This document shows, one piece after another, positions 55,977-64,000 of a stretch of DNA of 64,000 nt. Position 1 is the stretch's first letter. The number at the start of each line of letters is the position of its first letter. A model generated the notes under the pieces. That model saw only the letters and a list, made by a program, of their open reading frames with translations. It was not told the origin of the DNA and did no database searches. The DNA comes from a bacterium (GTDB taxonomy: Bacteria; Actinomycetota; Acidimicrobiia; Spongiisociales; ZC4RG35): NCBI GenBank assembly GCA_028823995.1, contig JAPPFD010000030.1, positions 1 to 64,000 of the forward strand, given 5' to 3'. The translations under genes and the position numbers were made by a program.

Positions 55977-56711
55977 TCAGAGCGCCAAGCCCCCGTCCAC
56001 CTGCCAGACCTGGCCGGTCACGTACGAGGCGGCTTCAGACCCCAGGAAACCCACCACATTAGCCACCTCGGCAGGGTCTCCCACCCTGCCCAGAGCCGCT
56101 CCGGAGGCGGTGGCCTCCGCCGCCTTGGCCCCCAGTGGGGCGGTCAGGTCGGTGGCTATGAATCCCGGCGCCACCACATTGACCGTGATGCCTCGGGAGC
56201 CGACCTCACGCGCCACCGACTTGGCGAATCCGATCAGCCCCGCCTTCGAGGCGGCGTAATTGGCCTGACCGGGGTTGCCGCTCACCCCCGCCACGGAACT
56301 TATGCATATCACCCTCCCCCACCGGGCGCGGAGCATCCCCCGAAGGGCCGCCTTCGTGCATAGATAGGCAGACCGGAGATTGACCGCCAGAACCTCATCG
56401 AACTGGTCGGGACTCATGCGCGCCAATAGCCCATCCCTGGTGATCCCGGCGTTGTTGACCAGGATCTCCACCGGGCCCAGGGCCTGCTTGGCCTCCTCGA
56501 ACATCCGGTTCACCTGGTCGGCATCCGACACGTCGGCGCCGATCGCCACGGCTTCTCCCCCGGCCCCCCGGATGGCCTGCACCACCTCGGCGGCTGCATC
56601 GGAGCGTCGGGCATAGTTGACCGCCACCCGACAGCCTTGTCCGGCCATCTCCATGCAGACCGCTCGGCCGATCCCCCGTGATCCTCCCGTGACCAGGGCG
56701 ACCCGGCTCAT
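55977..56711 (-). CDS. fabG: 3-oxoacyl-ACP reductase FabG
   Basis: 244 residues, SDR fold: TGGSRGIGRAV for NADPH, NNAG, catalytic Ser in ISSVAGVSGNPGQANYAASKAG with the YxxxK pair. It reduces beta-ketoacyl-ACP. ATGA overlap with the fabH stop shows coupling. The 108-base gap to acpP is the longest break in the cluster. Confidence 0.94.
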   Translation of the reverse strand: MSRVALVTGGSRGIGRAVCMEMAGQGCRVAVNYARRSDAAAEVVQAIRGAGGEAVAIGADVSDADQVNRMFEEAKQALGPVEILVNNAGITRDGLLARMSPDQFDEVLAVNLRSAYLCTKAALRGMLRARWGRVICISSVAGVSGNPGQANYAASKAGLIGFAKSVAREVGSRGITVNVVAPGFIATDLTAPLGAKAAEATASGAALGRVGDPAEVANVVGFLGSEAASYVTGQVWQVDGGLAL

Positions 56712-57805
56712 CTCATTTTCTCCGGATACCCGTACACCCGGAAATTGGCCTCCAGCAAATCCATGAGGCCTCGGTCGGTTGGAGCAAGAGAGGCTTCGCT
56801 CCGCCCCAGGGGATCGGTCCGCTCCCCCCAGCGGAGCACGGCCGCCCCGGCGGTCAGCCCACCCCCGAACGCGGCGAACACCACGTTGGCGCCGGCGGAG
56901 ATGTACCCCTGTTCCAAGGCCTCCACCAACGCCACCGGGATGGTCGCCGCCGAGGTGTTCCCGTAGGCATGGATGTTGGTGTAGACCTTCTCGGAAGGGA
57001 GTTTCAGCCGTTTGGCGGTAGCGTCGATGATTCTCATGTTGGCCTGGTGAGGTATGAGCAGGTCCACTTCCTCCAGTCCCAGGCCGGCCTCGGCAACCGC
57101 CCTCACCGACAGGTCCCCCATCGCCACCACCGCCCGGCGGAACACCTCACGACCGTTCATGGTGATCCCGCCATGGGCGGCCTCCAGGGCGCGGGCCGGC
57201 ATCCCGCTAAGCCCGTCGTTGGACACCTCCAGGTATCCCAGGGCGGAAGAGTCCATCTGCACGAAACCCGACAGCAGACCGTGATCTTCCTCGGTCGGCT
57301 CCACGACCACCGCTCCGGCGGCGTCGCCGAACAGCACCGCGGTCGACCGGTCGGTGAAGTCGAGCAGGGCGCTGAGTCGTTCGGTGGCGGCGACCAGCAC
57401 CCGCGAGTGCATGCCTGACTCAATCATCTTGGCGGCGTTGATCAACGAATAGACGAAACCCGAGCAGTTGGCGTTGAGGTCGAAGGCCGCGGTGGGGACC
57501 GGAGCGCCCAGCAAACGGTGCACATGAGCCGCTGTGGCCGGAATCACGGAGTCAGAAGTGCAGGAGGCGACAATGATCAGATCGATCTCCCCAATGTCCC
57601 GGCCGGCGGCCGCCAGGGCATGTTCGGACGCCACCGCGGCCATCTCGGACGGCTCCACATGGCTGATCCGCCTCTCCTTGATCCCGGAGCGAACCGTTAT
57701 CCACTCATCGGAGGTGTCGATCATCCGTTCCAGGTCGGCGTTGCTCAGCACGGTTGGGGGAACGCACTTTCCCCAACCGGTAATTGCAGCCCTGGTCATG
57801 CTCAC
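56708..57805 (-). CDS. fabH: 3-oxoacyl-ACP synthase III FabH
   Basis: 365 residues. Catalytic triad: C114 in FDLNANCSGFVYSL, His in IPHQANMRIIDA, Asn in HAYGNTSAATIPV. It starts chains by condensing an acyl-CoA with malonyl-ACP; actinobacterial FabH commonly prefers branched primers. It carries a C-terminal extension of about 35 residues (GERTDPLGRSEASLAPTDRG ...) beyond the usual end. Coupled to fabD by ATGA. Confidence 0.94.
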   Translation of the reverse strand: MSMTRAAITGWGKCVPPTVLSNADLERMIDTSDEWITVRSGIKERRISHVEPSEMAAVASEHALAAAGRDIGEIDLIIVASCTSDSVIPATAAHVHRLLGAPVPTAAFDLNANCSGFVYSLINAAKMIESGMHSRVLVAATERLSALLDFTDRSTAVLFGDAAGAVVVEPTEEDHGLLSGFVQMDSSALGYLEVSNDGLSGMPARALEAAHGGITMNGREVFRRAVVAMGDLSVRAVAEAGLGLEEVDLLIPHQANMRIIDATAKRLKLPSEKVYTNIHAYGNTSAATIPVALVEALEQGYISAGANVVFAAFGGGLTAGAAVLRWGERTDPLGRSEASLAPTDRGLMDLLEANFRVYGYPEKMR

Positions 57806-58752
57806 TCTCCTCGCGAAAACTCCATGCTAGATATGGATTCCGCCACCTTGGCCGCTCCGGCGACATCATTTACGGTCAGCACCGTCGCCGAGGGAACCGT
57901 GCGCCTGGCCAGGCCGGCGGTCACCTTGCCCGGGCCGACATGCACGAAGACCTCGACTCCCCGCCGAGCCATGGCTGTGAGGCTCTCTGCGAACCTGACC
58001 GGAGAGGAAACCTGGGTGACCAGGGTCTCGGCGATGCGGGCGCCATCCATCGGTTCGCCGCTCACATTGGCGTAAACCGGGAAGCGGGCAGGATGCGACC
58101 TGAGGCCGACCAGGGCCTCCTCCACCTTGCGGGCTGCCGGCGCCATGAACCCGGAGTGAAAGGCTCCGGCCACCGGCAGTCGGACCATCCTGCGAATTCC
58201 AAGGCTGCGACCCCGAGACTCGAGCCAATCGAGGTCGGAGGCCCCTCCAGCCATCACCACCTGACCCGGAGCGTTCAGATTGGCCACCACCAACCGCCCT
58301 CCCTCCAGTCGGCGGGCCTCGGCCACCTCTTCCGCAGCAGCATCGTCCACGCCCATCAGCGCCATCATTCCCGAGTCCTCGGCGTCGGCGGCCTCGGCCA
58401 TTGCCCGGCCCCTTGCCGACACCACGGACAGCGTCTCTTCGAACCCGAACACCCCCGCCGCGGCCAGGGCTGTGTACTCGCCCAGGGAGTGGCCGGCGGC
58501 GGCGATCGGGAGGCGGGGAAGCCGGTCCGACAGTTCGGCCCACAGGGCATAGGAGAGACAGAACAGGGCGGGCTGGGCCCGCTCGGTGCGGACCAGCAGC
58601 GCCTCGGGTCCCGCAAGGCAGAGATCGCGTAGGGACCAACCCAACAATTCGTCCACGCGGTCACCCAGAAGATCGGGCCTAGCCTCGAACAGATCGGCGC
58701 CCATTCCCACGAACTGGCTGCCCTGGCCGGGAAAGAGGACTGCGTAATTCAC
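57802..58752 (-). CDS. fabD: Malonyl-CoA:ACP transacylase FabD
   Basis: 316 residues from GTG 58752. FPGQGSQFVGMG opens the protein; the nucleophile is S89 in AAGHSLGEYTALAAAG and VAGAFHSGFMAPA supplies the His. It loads malonyl units onto AcpP. It is the first fab gene, 44 bases after the threonine aldolase gene. Confidence 0.95.
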   Translation of the reverse strand: MNYAVLFPGQGSQFVGMGADLFEARPDLLGDRVDELLGWSLRDLCLAGPEALLVRTERAQPALFCLSYALWAELSDRLPRLPIAAAGHSLGEYTALAAAGVFGFEETLSVVSARGRAMAEAADAEDSGMMALMGVDDAAAEEVAEARRLEGGRLVVANLNAPGQVVMAGGASDLDWLESRGRSLGIRRMVRLPVAGAFHSGFMAPAARKVEEALVGLRSHPARFPVYANVSGEPMDGARIAETLVTQVSSPVRFAESLTAMARRGVEVFVHVGPGKVTAGLARRTVPSATVLTVNDVAGAAKVAESISSMEFSRGE

Positions 58753-58796
58753 TGGTGCTGAGGTATGACCCTGCGGGGAAAGCTACGGTTACCCGG

Positions 58797-59831
58797 TCAA
58801 TCCGGGCTGAAAGCCGCCAGCAACCGCTCCACGTCGGCGTCGTCCACATCGCGATGGGTCACCAGCCGCACGGTCCCGGCCAAAGGATCCCTTACCACCA
58901 CCCCCGACTCCTTCAACCGGGCGCGGACCGGCGCCCATCCTCCCGACAGTTTTCCCACCTCTACCCGCACCATGTTCGTCTCGGTGATCTCGGGATCCAC
59001 CGCTCCCGGATGACGGTCGGCCAGCCCGCGCGCCATCCGCGACGCCAGTTCATGGTCGGCAGAGAGACGGGGCCAGTCACGGAGGGCGATCCGGGCCGGC
59101 GCTGCAATGATGCCGGCCTGTCTCATGGCCCCTCCCAGCCTCTTTCGGAGGTAACGCGCTTCGGCCACCAGGTCGGCCGAACCGCACAGAATGGACCCCA
59201 CCGGAGCCCCCAGCCCCTTGGAGAAGCAAAACTGCACCGTGTCCACCCCTTCGGCGAACCGGGCCGGCGGAAGTCCGGAGGCCACCGCCGCGTTGAACAC
59301 CCTCGCCCCGTCGAGGTGGATGGAGAGGCCGTGCCGGCGGGCCGCACGATTGCCCTCCGCCATCACGTCGGCGGGGATCACCCTTCCCCCCGACATGTTG
59401 TGAGTGTTCTCCCACACCATCAGTCCGATACGTGGGAAGAGGCTGCCCGCCAACTGCATCGACCGGTCGATGTCCGCGGGGGTGATCCGCCCGGCGTCCA
59501 CGTCCATCGTTCGAAAGGCCACGCCCGACAGGGCGGCGCCCGCCCCCGCCTCAACGTTGCGCAGGTGCGTCCCGGCGTCGCAGAGCACGTCCTCTCCCCG
59601 CCGGGTCTGGAGCATTATGCCAAGTTGGTTCCCCATCGTCCCCGTGGGAGTGAGCACCGCCGCCTCCTGGCCGACGATGGAAGCCGCCTCTTCCTCCAAA
59701 GCGTTGACCGTGGGATCGTCGCGGTAGACGTCATCGCCCACCATCGCCTCCGCCATGGCCCGCCGCATCTCCGGGGTGGGTCTGGTAACGGTGTCGGAGC
59801 GAAAGTCGGCGGTTCCGTCGGGAAAAGGCAC
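58797..59831 (-). CDS. Low-specificity L-threonine aldolase
   Basis: 344 residues from GTG 59831. Opening DFRSDTVTRPTPEMRRAMAEAMVGDDVY is the family hallmark. The PLP lysine lies in FCFSKGLGAPVGS and LHLDGAR-type SIHLDGARVFNAAV is present. It cleaves threonine/allo-threonine to glycine and acetaldehyde. Three bases separate it from the aminotransferase, so it shares that transcript. Confidence 0.93.
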   Translation of the reverse strand: MPFPDGTADFRSDTVTRPTPEMRRAMAEAMVGDDVYRDDPTVNALEEEAASIVGQEAAVLTPTGTMGNQLGIMLQTRRGEDVLCDAGTHLRNVEAGAGAALSGVAFRTMDVDAGRITPADIDRSMQLAGSLFPRIGLMVWENTHNMSGGRVIPADVMAEGNRAARRHGLSIHLDGARVFNAAVASGLPPARFAEGVDTVQFCFSKGLGAPVGSILCGSADLVAEARYLRKRLGGAMRQAGIIAAPARIALRDWPRLSADHELASRMARGLADRHPGAVDPEITETNMVRVEVGKLSGGWAPVRARLKESGVVVRDPLAGTVRLVTHRDVDDADVERLLAAFSPD

Positions 59832-59834
59832 AGA

Positions 59835-61007
59835 TCAGAGAAGCTCGAGCGTCCGGCGCAAACTGGTGACCGCCTGGCCGATCCTCTGGCGGTTCTCGAC
59901 CAAGGCGAAACGGATGTGCCGGTCGCCGCTGGGGCCGAATCCGATTCCGGGACTGACCGCCACCTTTGCCTCCCGCAGGAGGTGCAGGGCAAACTCCACC
60001 GACCCCATGTCCACGTAGGGCTCCGGGATGGGCGCCCAAACGAACATCGTGCCCTGGGGCTTCAGCACCTTCCAGCCGGAGTTGTTCAGGCCATCCACCA
60101 GGGCATCGCGCCGATCCCCGTAGATCGCTCTTACCCCATCGACATAGTCGTCCCCGGAATTGAGGGCGACGATGGTTGCGATCTGGATGGGCTGGAAGGT
60201 CCCGTAGTCGAGATAGGACTTGAGCTTGGTCAGGGCCGCCACCGCAGCAGCGTTGCCCAGTACGAATCCCATCCGCCAACCCGCCATGGAATGGCCCTTG
60301 GTCATGCTGTACAACTCCACCCCCACCTCCGCGGCGCCCTCCACCTGCAGGAGCGAGGGCGGCCGATAGCCGTCATAGTGCATGTCGGCGTACGCGAAGT
60401 CATGGACGATGAACGCGCCGTGCTGATGGGCGAACGCCACCAAACGCTCGAAGAAGGACAGTTCGATGCAGGTCGTGGTGGGATTGTGCGGGAAGGAGAC
60501 GATGATCACCCTCGGCTTCGGCCAGGACGAGCGATAGAGCACCTCCAGCCTTTCGAAGTACTCCGACTCCGAGACCACCGGAAGGCGGGCAATGTCGGAG
60601 CCGGCCAGAATCGGCGCGTAGATGTGGATGGGATAGGAGGGTTCCGGCACCACCGTGGTGTCCCCCGAGTCGACCAGGGTCCACAGCAGGTGGGACAGTC
60701 CTTCCTTGGCGCCGATCGTGGCGACCACCTGCGTCTCCGAGTCGATTGAGACTCCGAAGCGTCGTTGGTACCGATCAGCGATGGCCTGGCGGAGGTTCGG
60801 CAGCCCGCGCGACGAGGAGTAGCGGTGGTTCTTACCCTTGTTGGCCGCCTCGGTCAACTTGTCCACCACGAATGGAGGCGATGGCAGGTCAGGGTTGCCG
60901 AAGCCAAGGTCCACAACGTCCTCTCCGGCGCGGCGGGCAGCCACCTTCGCCTGGTCCACCTGAGCGAAAACGTAAGGCGGAAGATTGTGAATGCGCCGGA
61001 ATTCCAT
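59835..61007 (-). CDS. Class I/II aminotransferase (AlaC-like)
   Basis: 390 residues. EFRRIHNLPPYVFAQVDQAKVAARRAGEDVVDLGFGNPDLP is the start typical of the glutamate-pyruvate transaminase AlaC group. The PLP lysine is in YSMTKGHSMAGWRMGF and the carboxylate-binding Arg near RHIRFALVEN. Substrate likely alanine or a related amino acid. Confidence 0.9.
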   Translation of the reverse strand: MEFRRIHNLPPYVFAQVDQAKVAARRAGEDVVDLGFGNPDLPSPPFVVDKLTEAANKGKNHRYSSSRGLPNLRQAIADRYQRRFGVSIDSETQVVATIGAKEGLSHLLWTLVDSGDTTVVPEPSYPIHIYAPILAGSDIARLPVVSESEYFERLEVLYRSSWPKPRVIIVSFPHNPTTTCIELSFFERLVAFAHQHGAFIVHDFAYADMHYDGYRPPSLLQVEGAAEVGVELYSMTKGHSMAGWRMGFVLGNAAAVAALTKLKSYLDYGTFQPIQIATIVALNSGDDYVDGVRAIYGDRRDALVDGLNNSGWKVLKPQGTMFVWAPIPEPYVDMGSVEFALHLLREAKVAVSPGIGFGPSGDRHIRFALVENRQRIGQAVTSLRRTLELL

Positions 61008-61037
61008 ACTCGCAGGCTACTAGCGATTGGCGCCGTT

Positions 61038-61781
61038 TCAGAGCGCAGCGTGATTAAAGATGGCAGGCGCCCACCGGCGAAATGTGGCGACTCGCGGAGG
61101 AGTGAGAGCCACGACCAGCGCCTGTGCGCCGGCGTCCACCCTCCTTGACAGGGTTCTCCCAAGAGTGTCCACCGAACAGGCAGTGTCCAAGAGACCTCCC
61201 CAACTGACAATTACCGAGGGGTTCATCTTCTTCATCTGGTCCACGGCAACCTCGAATGCCGCAGGCTCGCCGCCCCAGGCGTTCCAGCCATCCGCCTGTT
61301 CGGCCGCCACCTCTCGCACCTCCCGGCTCCAACCTCCCACCCATATCTCGACGCCCGGGGCCCGAGCCCGGACCGCGGCAATGGTCTCTCTCATAAGCCG
61401 TAGGCGTTCGGGAAAGGGTGGTAGGGCAATTCCCAGCCGGTTACTTTCGGCGCGTGACCTGGAGTCGCCCACCCCCAAGCCGATCAGGGGAGGCGCCCGG
61501 CAGATCGCGGCAAGAGTACCTGCCACGTTGGCCGTGTAGGAGGGAGAGCGCAGTGTCGTCTGCAGCACTAGCGAGCCGACTCGACGCTCGGCCGCGGCCG
61601 CCACCATACCCAGCGCGGTGGTGGCTTCCAGCACCGCGGAGTCCGGACGGCGCCAGCCCGCCAGATGGTCTGTGGCTAGCACTCCGGTCAGACCGAGCGA
61701 CTCAGACTCTCTCACCATCCCGGTGAGTTCCCGGGGAGACGACTGAAAGAGAGGCAGCACCGTCCAGACGGGAAGGTTCAT
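61038..61781 (-). CDS. LLM-class oxidoreductase
   Basis: 247 residues, shorter than usual (~300). LFQSSPRELTGMVRESESLGLTGVLATDHLAGW opens the barrel; LVLQTTLRSPSYTANVAGTLAAI and LIGLGVGDSRS follow. The C-terminal third seems compact, possibly lacking a helical insertion of the F420 enzymes. Third LLM protein of the window; cofactor and substrate unassigned. Confidence 0.8.
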   Translation of the reverse strand: MNLPVWTVLPLFQSSPRELTGMVRESESLGLTGVLATDHLAGWRRPDSAVLEATTALGMVAAAAERRVGSLVLQTTLRSPSYTANVAGTLAAICRAPPLIGLGVGDSRSRAESNRLGIALPPFPERLRLMRETIAAVRARAPGVEIWVGGWSREVREVAAEQADGWNAWGGEPAAFEVAVDQMKKMNPSVIVSWGGLLDTACSVDTLGRTLSRRVDAGAQALVVALTPPRVATFRRWAPAIFNHAAL

Positions 61782-61791
61782 TGCCCCGGAG

Positions 61792-62199
61792 TCACTCTCC
61801 CACCAGCCACCGGATCATCCACCGCACCCTCCTGGGCATGAAATCGATCAGCAGCCCCACCCCCAGGAGTATCCGTCCCAGCGCCTCCGGTTCTCCGTCC
61901 CAGTGCTCGGCCACCACCTCATCGGGCGCTGCCTCGATGAGCACCGCCAAGGCCACGACCACCGCCAGCAAGTCATCAACCAGCCCAACCACCGGGATCA
62001 CATCCGGGATCAGGTCCATGGGAACCACCGCGTAAACGGCCAGACCCGCCGCCACGCGCTTGGCGCGCACCGGGACCCTTGGGTCCCGAGAGAGCCGGGC
62101 CACCAACTTGGCAAACTGTGGCAGACCAGAAGCCAACCCTGCAATGGTGGTCACCAACAGGTGCCGACCATCTGCGAACCGTCTGCCTTCCCCGCTCAT
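61792..62199 (-). CDS. DUF1232 (YkvA-like) small membrane protein
   Basis: 135 residues from ATG 62199. The diagnostic segment is RVAAGLAVYAVVPMDLIPDVIPVVGLVDDLLAVVVALAVL, with two hydrophobic stretches. ATGA overlap with the phosphoesterase gene. The open frame upstream of 62199 is a shadow of that gene. Function unknown. Confidence 0.82.
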   Translation of the reverse strand: MSGEGRRFADGRHLLVTTIAGLASGLPQFAKLVARLSRDPRVPVRAKRVAAGLAVYAVVPMDLIPDVIPVVGLVDDLLAVVVALAVLIEAAPDEVVAEHWDGEPEALGRILLGVGLLIDFMPRRVRWMIRWLVGE

Positions 62200-62993
62200 C
62201 CGATCTCCGCTCGAAGGCCGTCGGCCACTCCATCCGCCGAGAGCCTCACCGGCCGGCGGGTGGCGCGAAAATACCCGACATTGCGGCACAGCGTTGATCC
62301 CACCCGCCATTGGTGGGCCTGTGGCTGGTGGACGTCCCCGAAGAAGTGGTAGCGAGGACGCACCTCGAGCAGATAGTCGAGAATCGGGCGGGAAGCCCTC
62401 TCGAACCTTCCGGTCACCACGTCGAAGTGCAGAGCCGGCACAGCGGGGGCGAGATGGGTGCAGAGAATGTCCACCTCCCCCAGTCCGGCCAGCTTGTCCG
62501 CCATCTCCCGGTCCGAAACCTCCCCGGAAGCATTCATGGGAGTGGTCAACCCTCCACCGGCAAAGCCCACCCGGTGGCCTTCGATCACCACCACCTCCCC
62601 ATCCACGAACCTGGATCCCTCCGGGAGGCTCTGGCGTAACAGTTCCGGGCGGTCGACGTTCCCGTAGGTCACGTACGAATCGGATGCCTCCAGGGCCTCC
62701 CTCATCAGCCCGTACTGCTTCTTCACCTCTACGGTCAACGCAGCGCGGAACCACTCGTAGCGGTCACCGACTCTCTCCGCCCACAGCGACCGCATCTCCT
62801 CGAACCGCGAACCTCCCCGGGAGGCGGCGATTCTGCGGGCGAAGTCGATGCCGAGGACTTCGGCGAAGATGCCTTCCCCGGTCCGGTAATCCACCAGGTT
62901 GATCAGGTCCCCCAGGACGAGAAGGGGCTCCCCCCTGGAAGCCACCTCCGCCAGGGCGGAAAAGCGGCCGTGGATGTCCGAAACCAGCAACAC
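62196..62993 (-). CDS. Calcineurin-like metallophosphoesterase
   Basis: About 265 residues. Dinuclear metal motifs: SDIHGRF, LVLGDLIN, YGNVD (GNxD variant), CTHLAP and FGDVHQPQAH. I prefer GTG 62993, 7 bases after ilvD, which puts LLVSDIHG at the N-terminus as in relatives. ATG 63026 would overlap ilvD by 26 bases. Substrate could be a nucleotide or phosphoprotein. Confidence 0.88.
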   Translation of the reverse strand: MLLVSDIHGRFSALAEVASRGEPLLVLGDLINLVDYRTGEGIFAEVLGIDFARRIAASRGGSRFEEMRSLWAERVGDRYEWFRAALTVEVKKQYGLMREALEASDSYVTYGNVDRPELLRQSLPEGSRFVDGEVVVIEGHRVGFAGGGLTTPMNASGEVSDREMADKLAGLGEVDILCTHLAPAVPALHFDVVTGRFERASRPILDYLLEVRPRYHFFGDVHQPQAHQWRVGSTLCRNVGYFRATRRPVRLSADGVADGLRAEIG

Positions 62994-63000
62994 GACAAAT

Positions 63001-64000
63001 CTAAAAGTGGTTGGTGACCGCTCCATTCTCCGCGCCGCCCACCAGGTTGGCGTACTTGGCGAGGGCGCCGGAGGGATACCGGACCGGGGCCGGCTTCCAC
63101 CCCGCCCTCCTCTCCTCCAGCACGTCATCGGCCACCAGGAGATCCAGTCGGCGGGCAGCCACATCCACTTTGATGCGGTCCCCCTCCTCTACCAGGCCGA
63201 TCGGCCCTCCAACCTCGGACTCGGGGGCGACGTGGCCGATGCACAGGCCGGTGGTGCCGCCCGAGAAACGCCCGTCCGTTATCAGCAGGACCTCCGACCC
63301 CAATCCCGCTCCCTTGATCGCCGCGGTGATGGCAAGCATCTCCCGCATGCCCGGGCCGCCGCGCGGGCCCTCGGTCCGGATCACCAGCACCTCCCCGGGA
63401 TGGATGTTCCCCGAGAAGAGCGCCGCCAAGGCGCCCTGTTCCCCGTCGAAGACCCGGGCCGGACCCTCGAAAACCTCGAGGGCCACCCCGGCCACCTTGA
63501 CCACGGCTCCCTTCGGCGCCAGGGAGCCTCGCAGGATGGCGATGCCGCCCTCGGCCGCGATGGGATCGGAGGCGGGACGCAGCACGTCCTGGTCGATCGG
63601 GGCCTTCACATACCTGAGGTTTTCCGCCATGGTCTTACCCGTGGCCGTCAGGCAGTCGCCATGCAGCAACCCCTCTTCGAACAGGACTTTCAACACCACG
63701 GGAACCCCTCCGAGATGGTCGACGTCGACCATGTGATACCTGCCGAACGGCTTCAGGTCGCCGATGTGGGGAGTCCGGCGGCTGATACGGTCGAAGTCCT
63801 CCAGTTCCAGTTCCACTCCCGCCTCATGCGCCAGAGCCATCAGATGGAGAACCGCGTTGGTGGAACCGCCCAGCGCCATCACGGTGGTGATGGCGTTCTC
63901 GAATGCCGGCCGGGTCATGATCTGGCGGGGCCGTATTCCCTCCCTGAGGAGATTCATCACCGCCTCGCCGCTCTGGCGCGCATAGACGCCCAGGCGGGTG
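63001..64000 (-). CDS. ilvD: Dihydroxy-acid dehydratase IlvD (5' part outside window)
   Basis: Partial: 333 codons of the C-terminal part; the frame is open to the right edge ([17 protein letters not shown]). IlvD signatures [60 protein letters not shown] and [19 protein letters not shown]. It makes 2-oxoacids for valine, isoleucine and leucine, the usual source of branched primers for FabH downstream. Confidence 0.95.
   Translation of the reverse strand, partial: TRLGVYARQSGEAVMNLLREGIRPRQIMTRPAFENAITTVMALGGSTNAVLHLMALAHEAGVELELEDFDRISRRTPHIGDLKPFGRYHMVDVDHLGGVPVVLKVLFEEGLLHGDCLTATGKTMAENLRYVKAPIDQDVLRPASDPIAAEGGIAILRGSLAPKGAVVKVAGVALEVFEGPARVFDGEQGALAALFSGNIHPGEVLVIRTEGPRGGPGMREMLAITAAIKGAGLGSEVLLITDGRFSGGTTGLCIGHVAPESEVGGPIGLVEEGDRIKVDVAARRLDLLVADDVLEERRAGWKPAPVRYPSGALAKYANLVGGAENGAVTNHF

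Overview
The window is a GC-rich, gene-dense stretch of an actinobacterial chromosome. The lineage call rests on a WhiB-family [Fe-S] regulator (25589-25864), three F420-type luciferase-like oxidoreductases, a DUF2342/Zincin_2 protein of the F420-associated type, and a TatA gene. I see no rRNA, tRNA, CRISPR array, transposase, integrase or prophage gene. Both ends cut through genes: a SpoIID/PG-binding protein on the left and ilvD on the right. The class (for example Acidimicrobiia) is only a guess.

Layout, left to right. 1-3304: secreted SpoIID-domain protein with a long array of peptidoglycan-binding repeats. 3403-7825: lpdA, a 2-oxoacid dehydrogenase E2 and a fused LipB-LipA protein, so the lipoylated enzyme and its lipoylation machinery sit together. 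7888-11886: YlbL-like protease, acyl-CoA dehydrogenase, a membrane protein, a zinc-ribbon protein and an LLM oxidoreductase. 12027-14512: bioY and a ThDP-dependent enzyme. 14556-22269: fatty-acyl-CoA ligase plus a complete Liv-type ABC importer (HMKFG). 22292-25864: moaE, a Zincin_2 protein, a peroxiredoxin, tatA, an anchored Mrr-like protein and a whiB-family gene with a clear promoter and palindrome. 26085-29430: sdhCAB.

29439-46729 is the distinctive block. A very large type I polyketide/fatty-acid synthase (33456-43704) carries KS-AT-DH-cMT-ER-KR-ACP followed by a second KS and an AT that has lost its catalytic serine motif. A discrete ACP, an Sfp-type phosphopantetheinyl transferase and a xanthine/uracil-type permease with an extra cytoplasmic domain follow on the same strand. 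Two closely related alpha/beta hydrolases, both starting with TTG and both on the opposite strand, flank the block. The most economical reading is a methyl-branched, fully reduced acyl chain that the terminal KS extends or transfers using the discrete ACP. The synthase reading frame is broken once near its N-terminus by one extra base.

46799-53509: a TagGH-like ABC exporter, a glycerophosphodiester phosphodiesterase, a degenerate amidohydrolase fused to a ClpX-type zinc finger, an enoyl-CoA hydratase, an SRAP protein, a frameshifted YraQ-like permease and a DinB-fold protein. 53726-55528: gamma-glutamyltransferase. 55626-64000: a long minus-strand gene train running from ilvD through a phosphoesterase, DUF1232 protein, LLM oxidoreductase, aminotransferase and threonine aldolase to fabD-fabH-fabG-acpP. 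Many neighbours share ATGA or GTGA stop/start overlaps, so translational coupling is common here.
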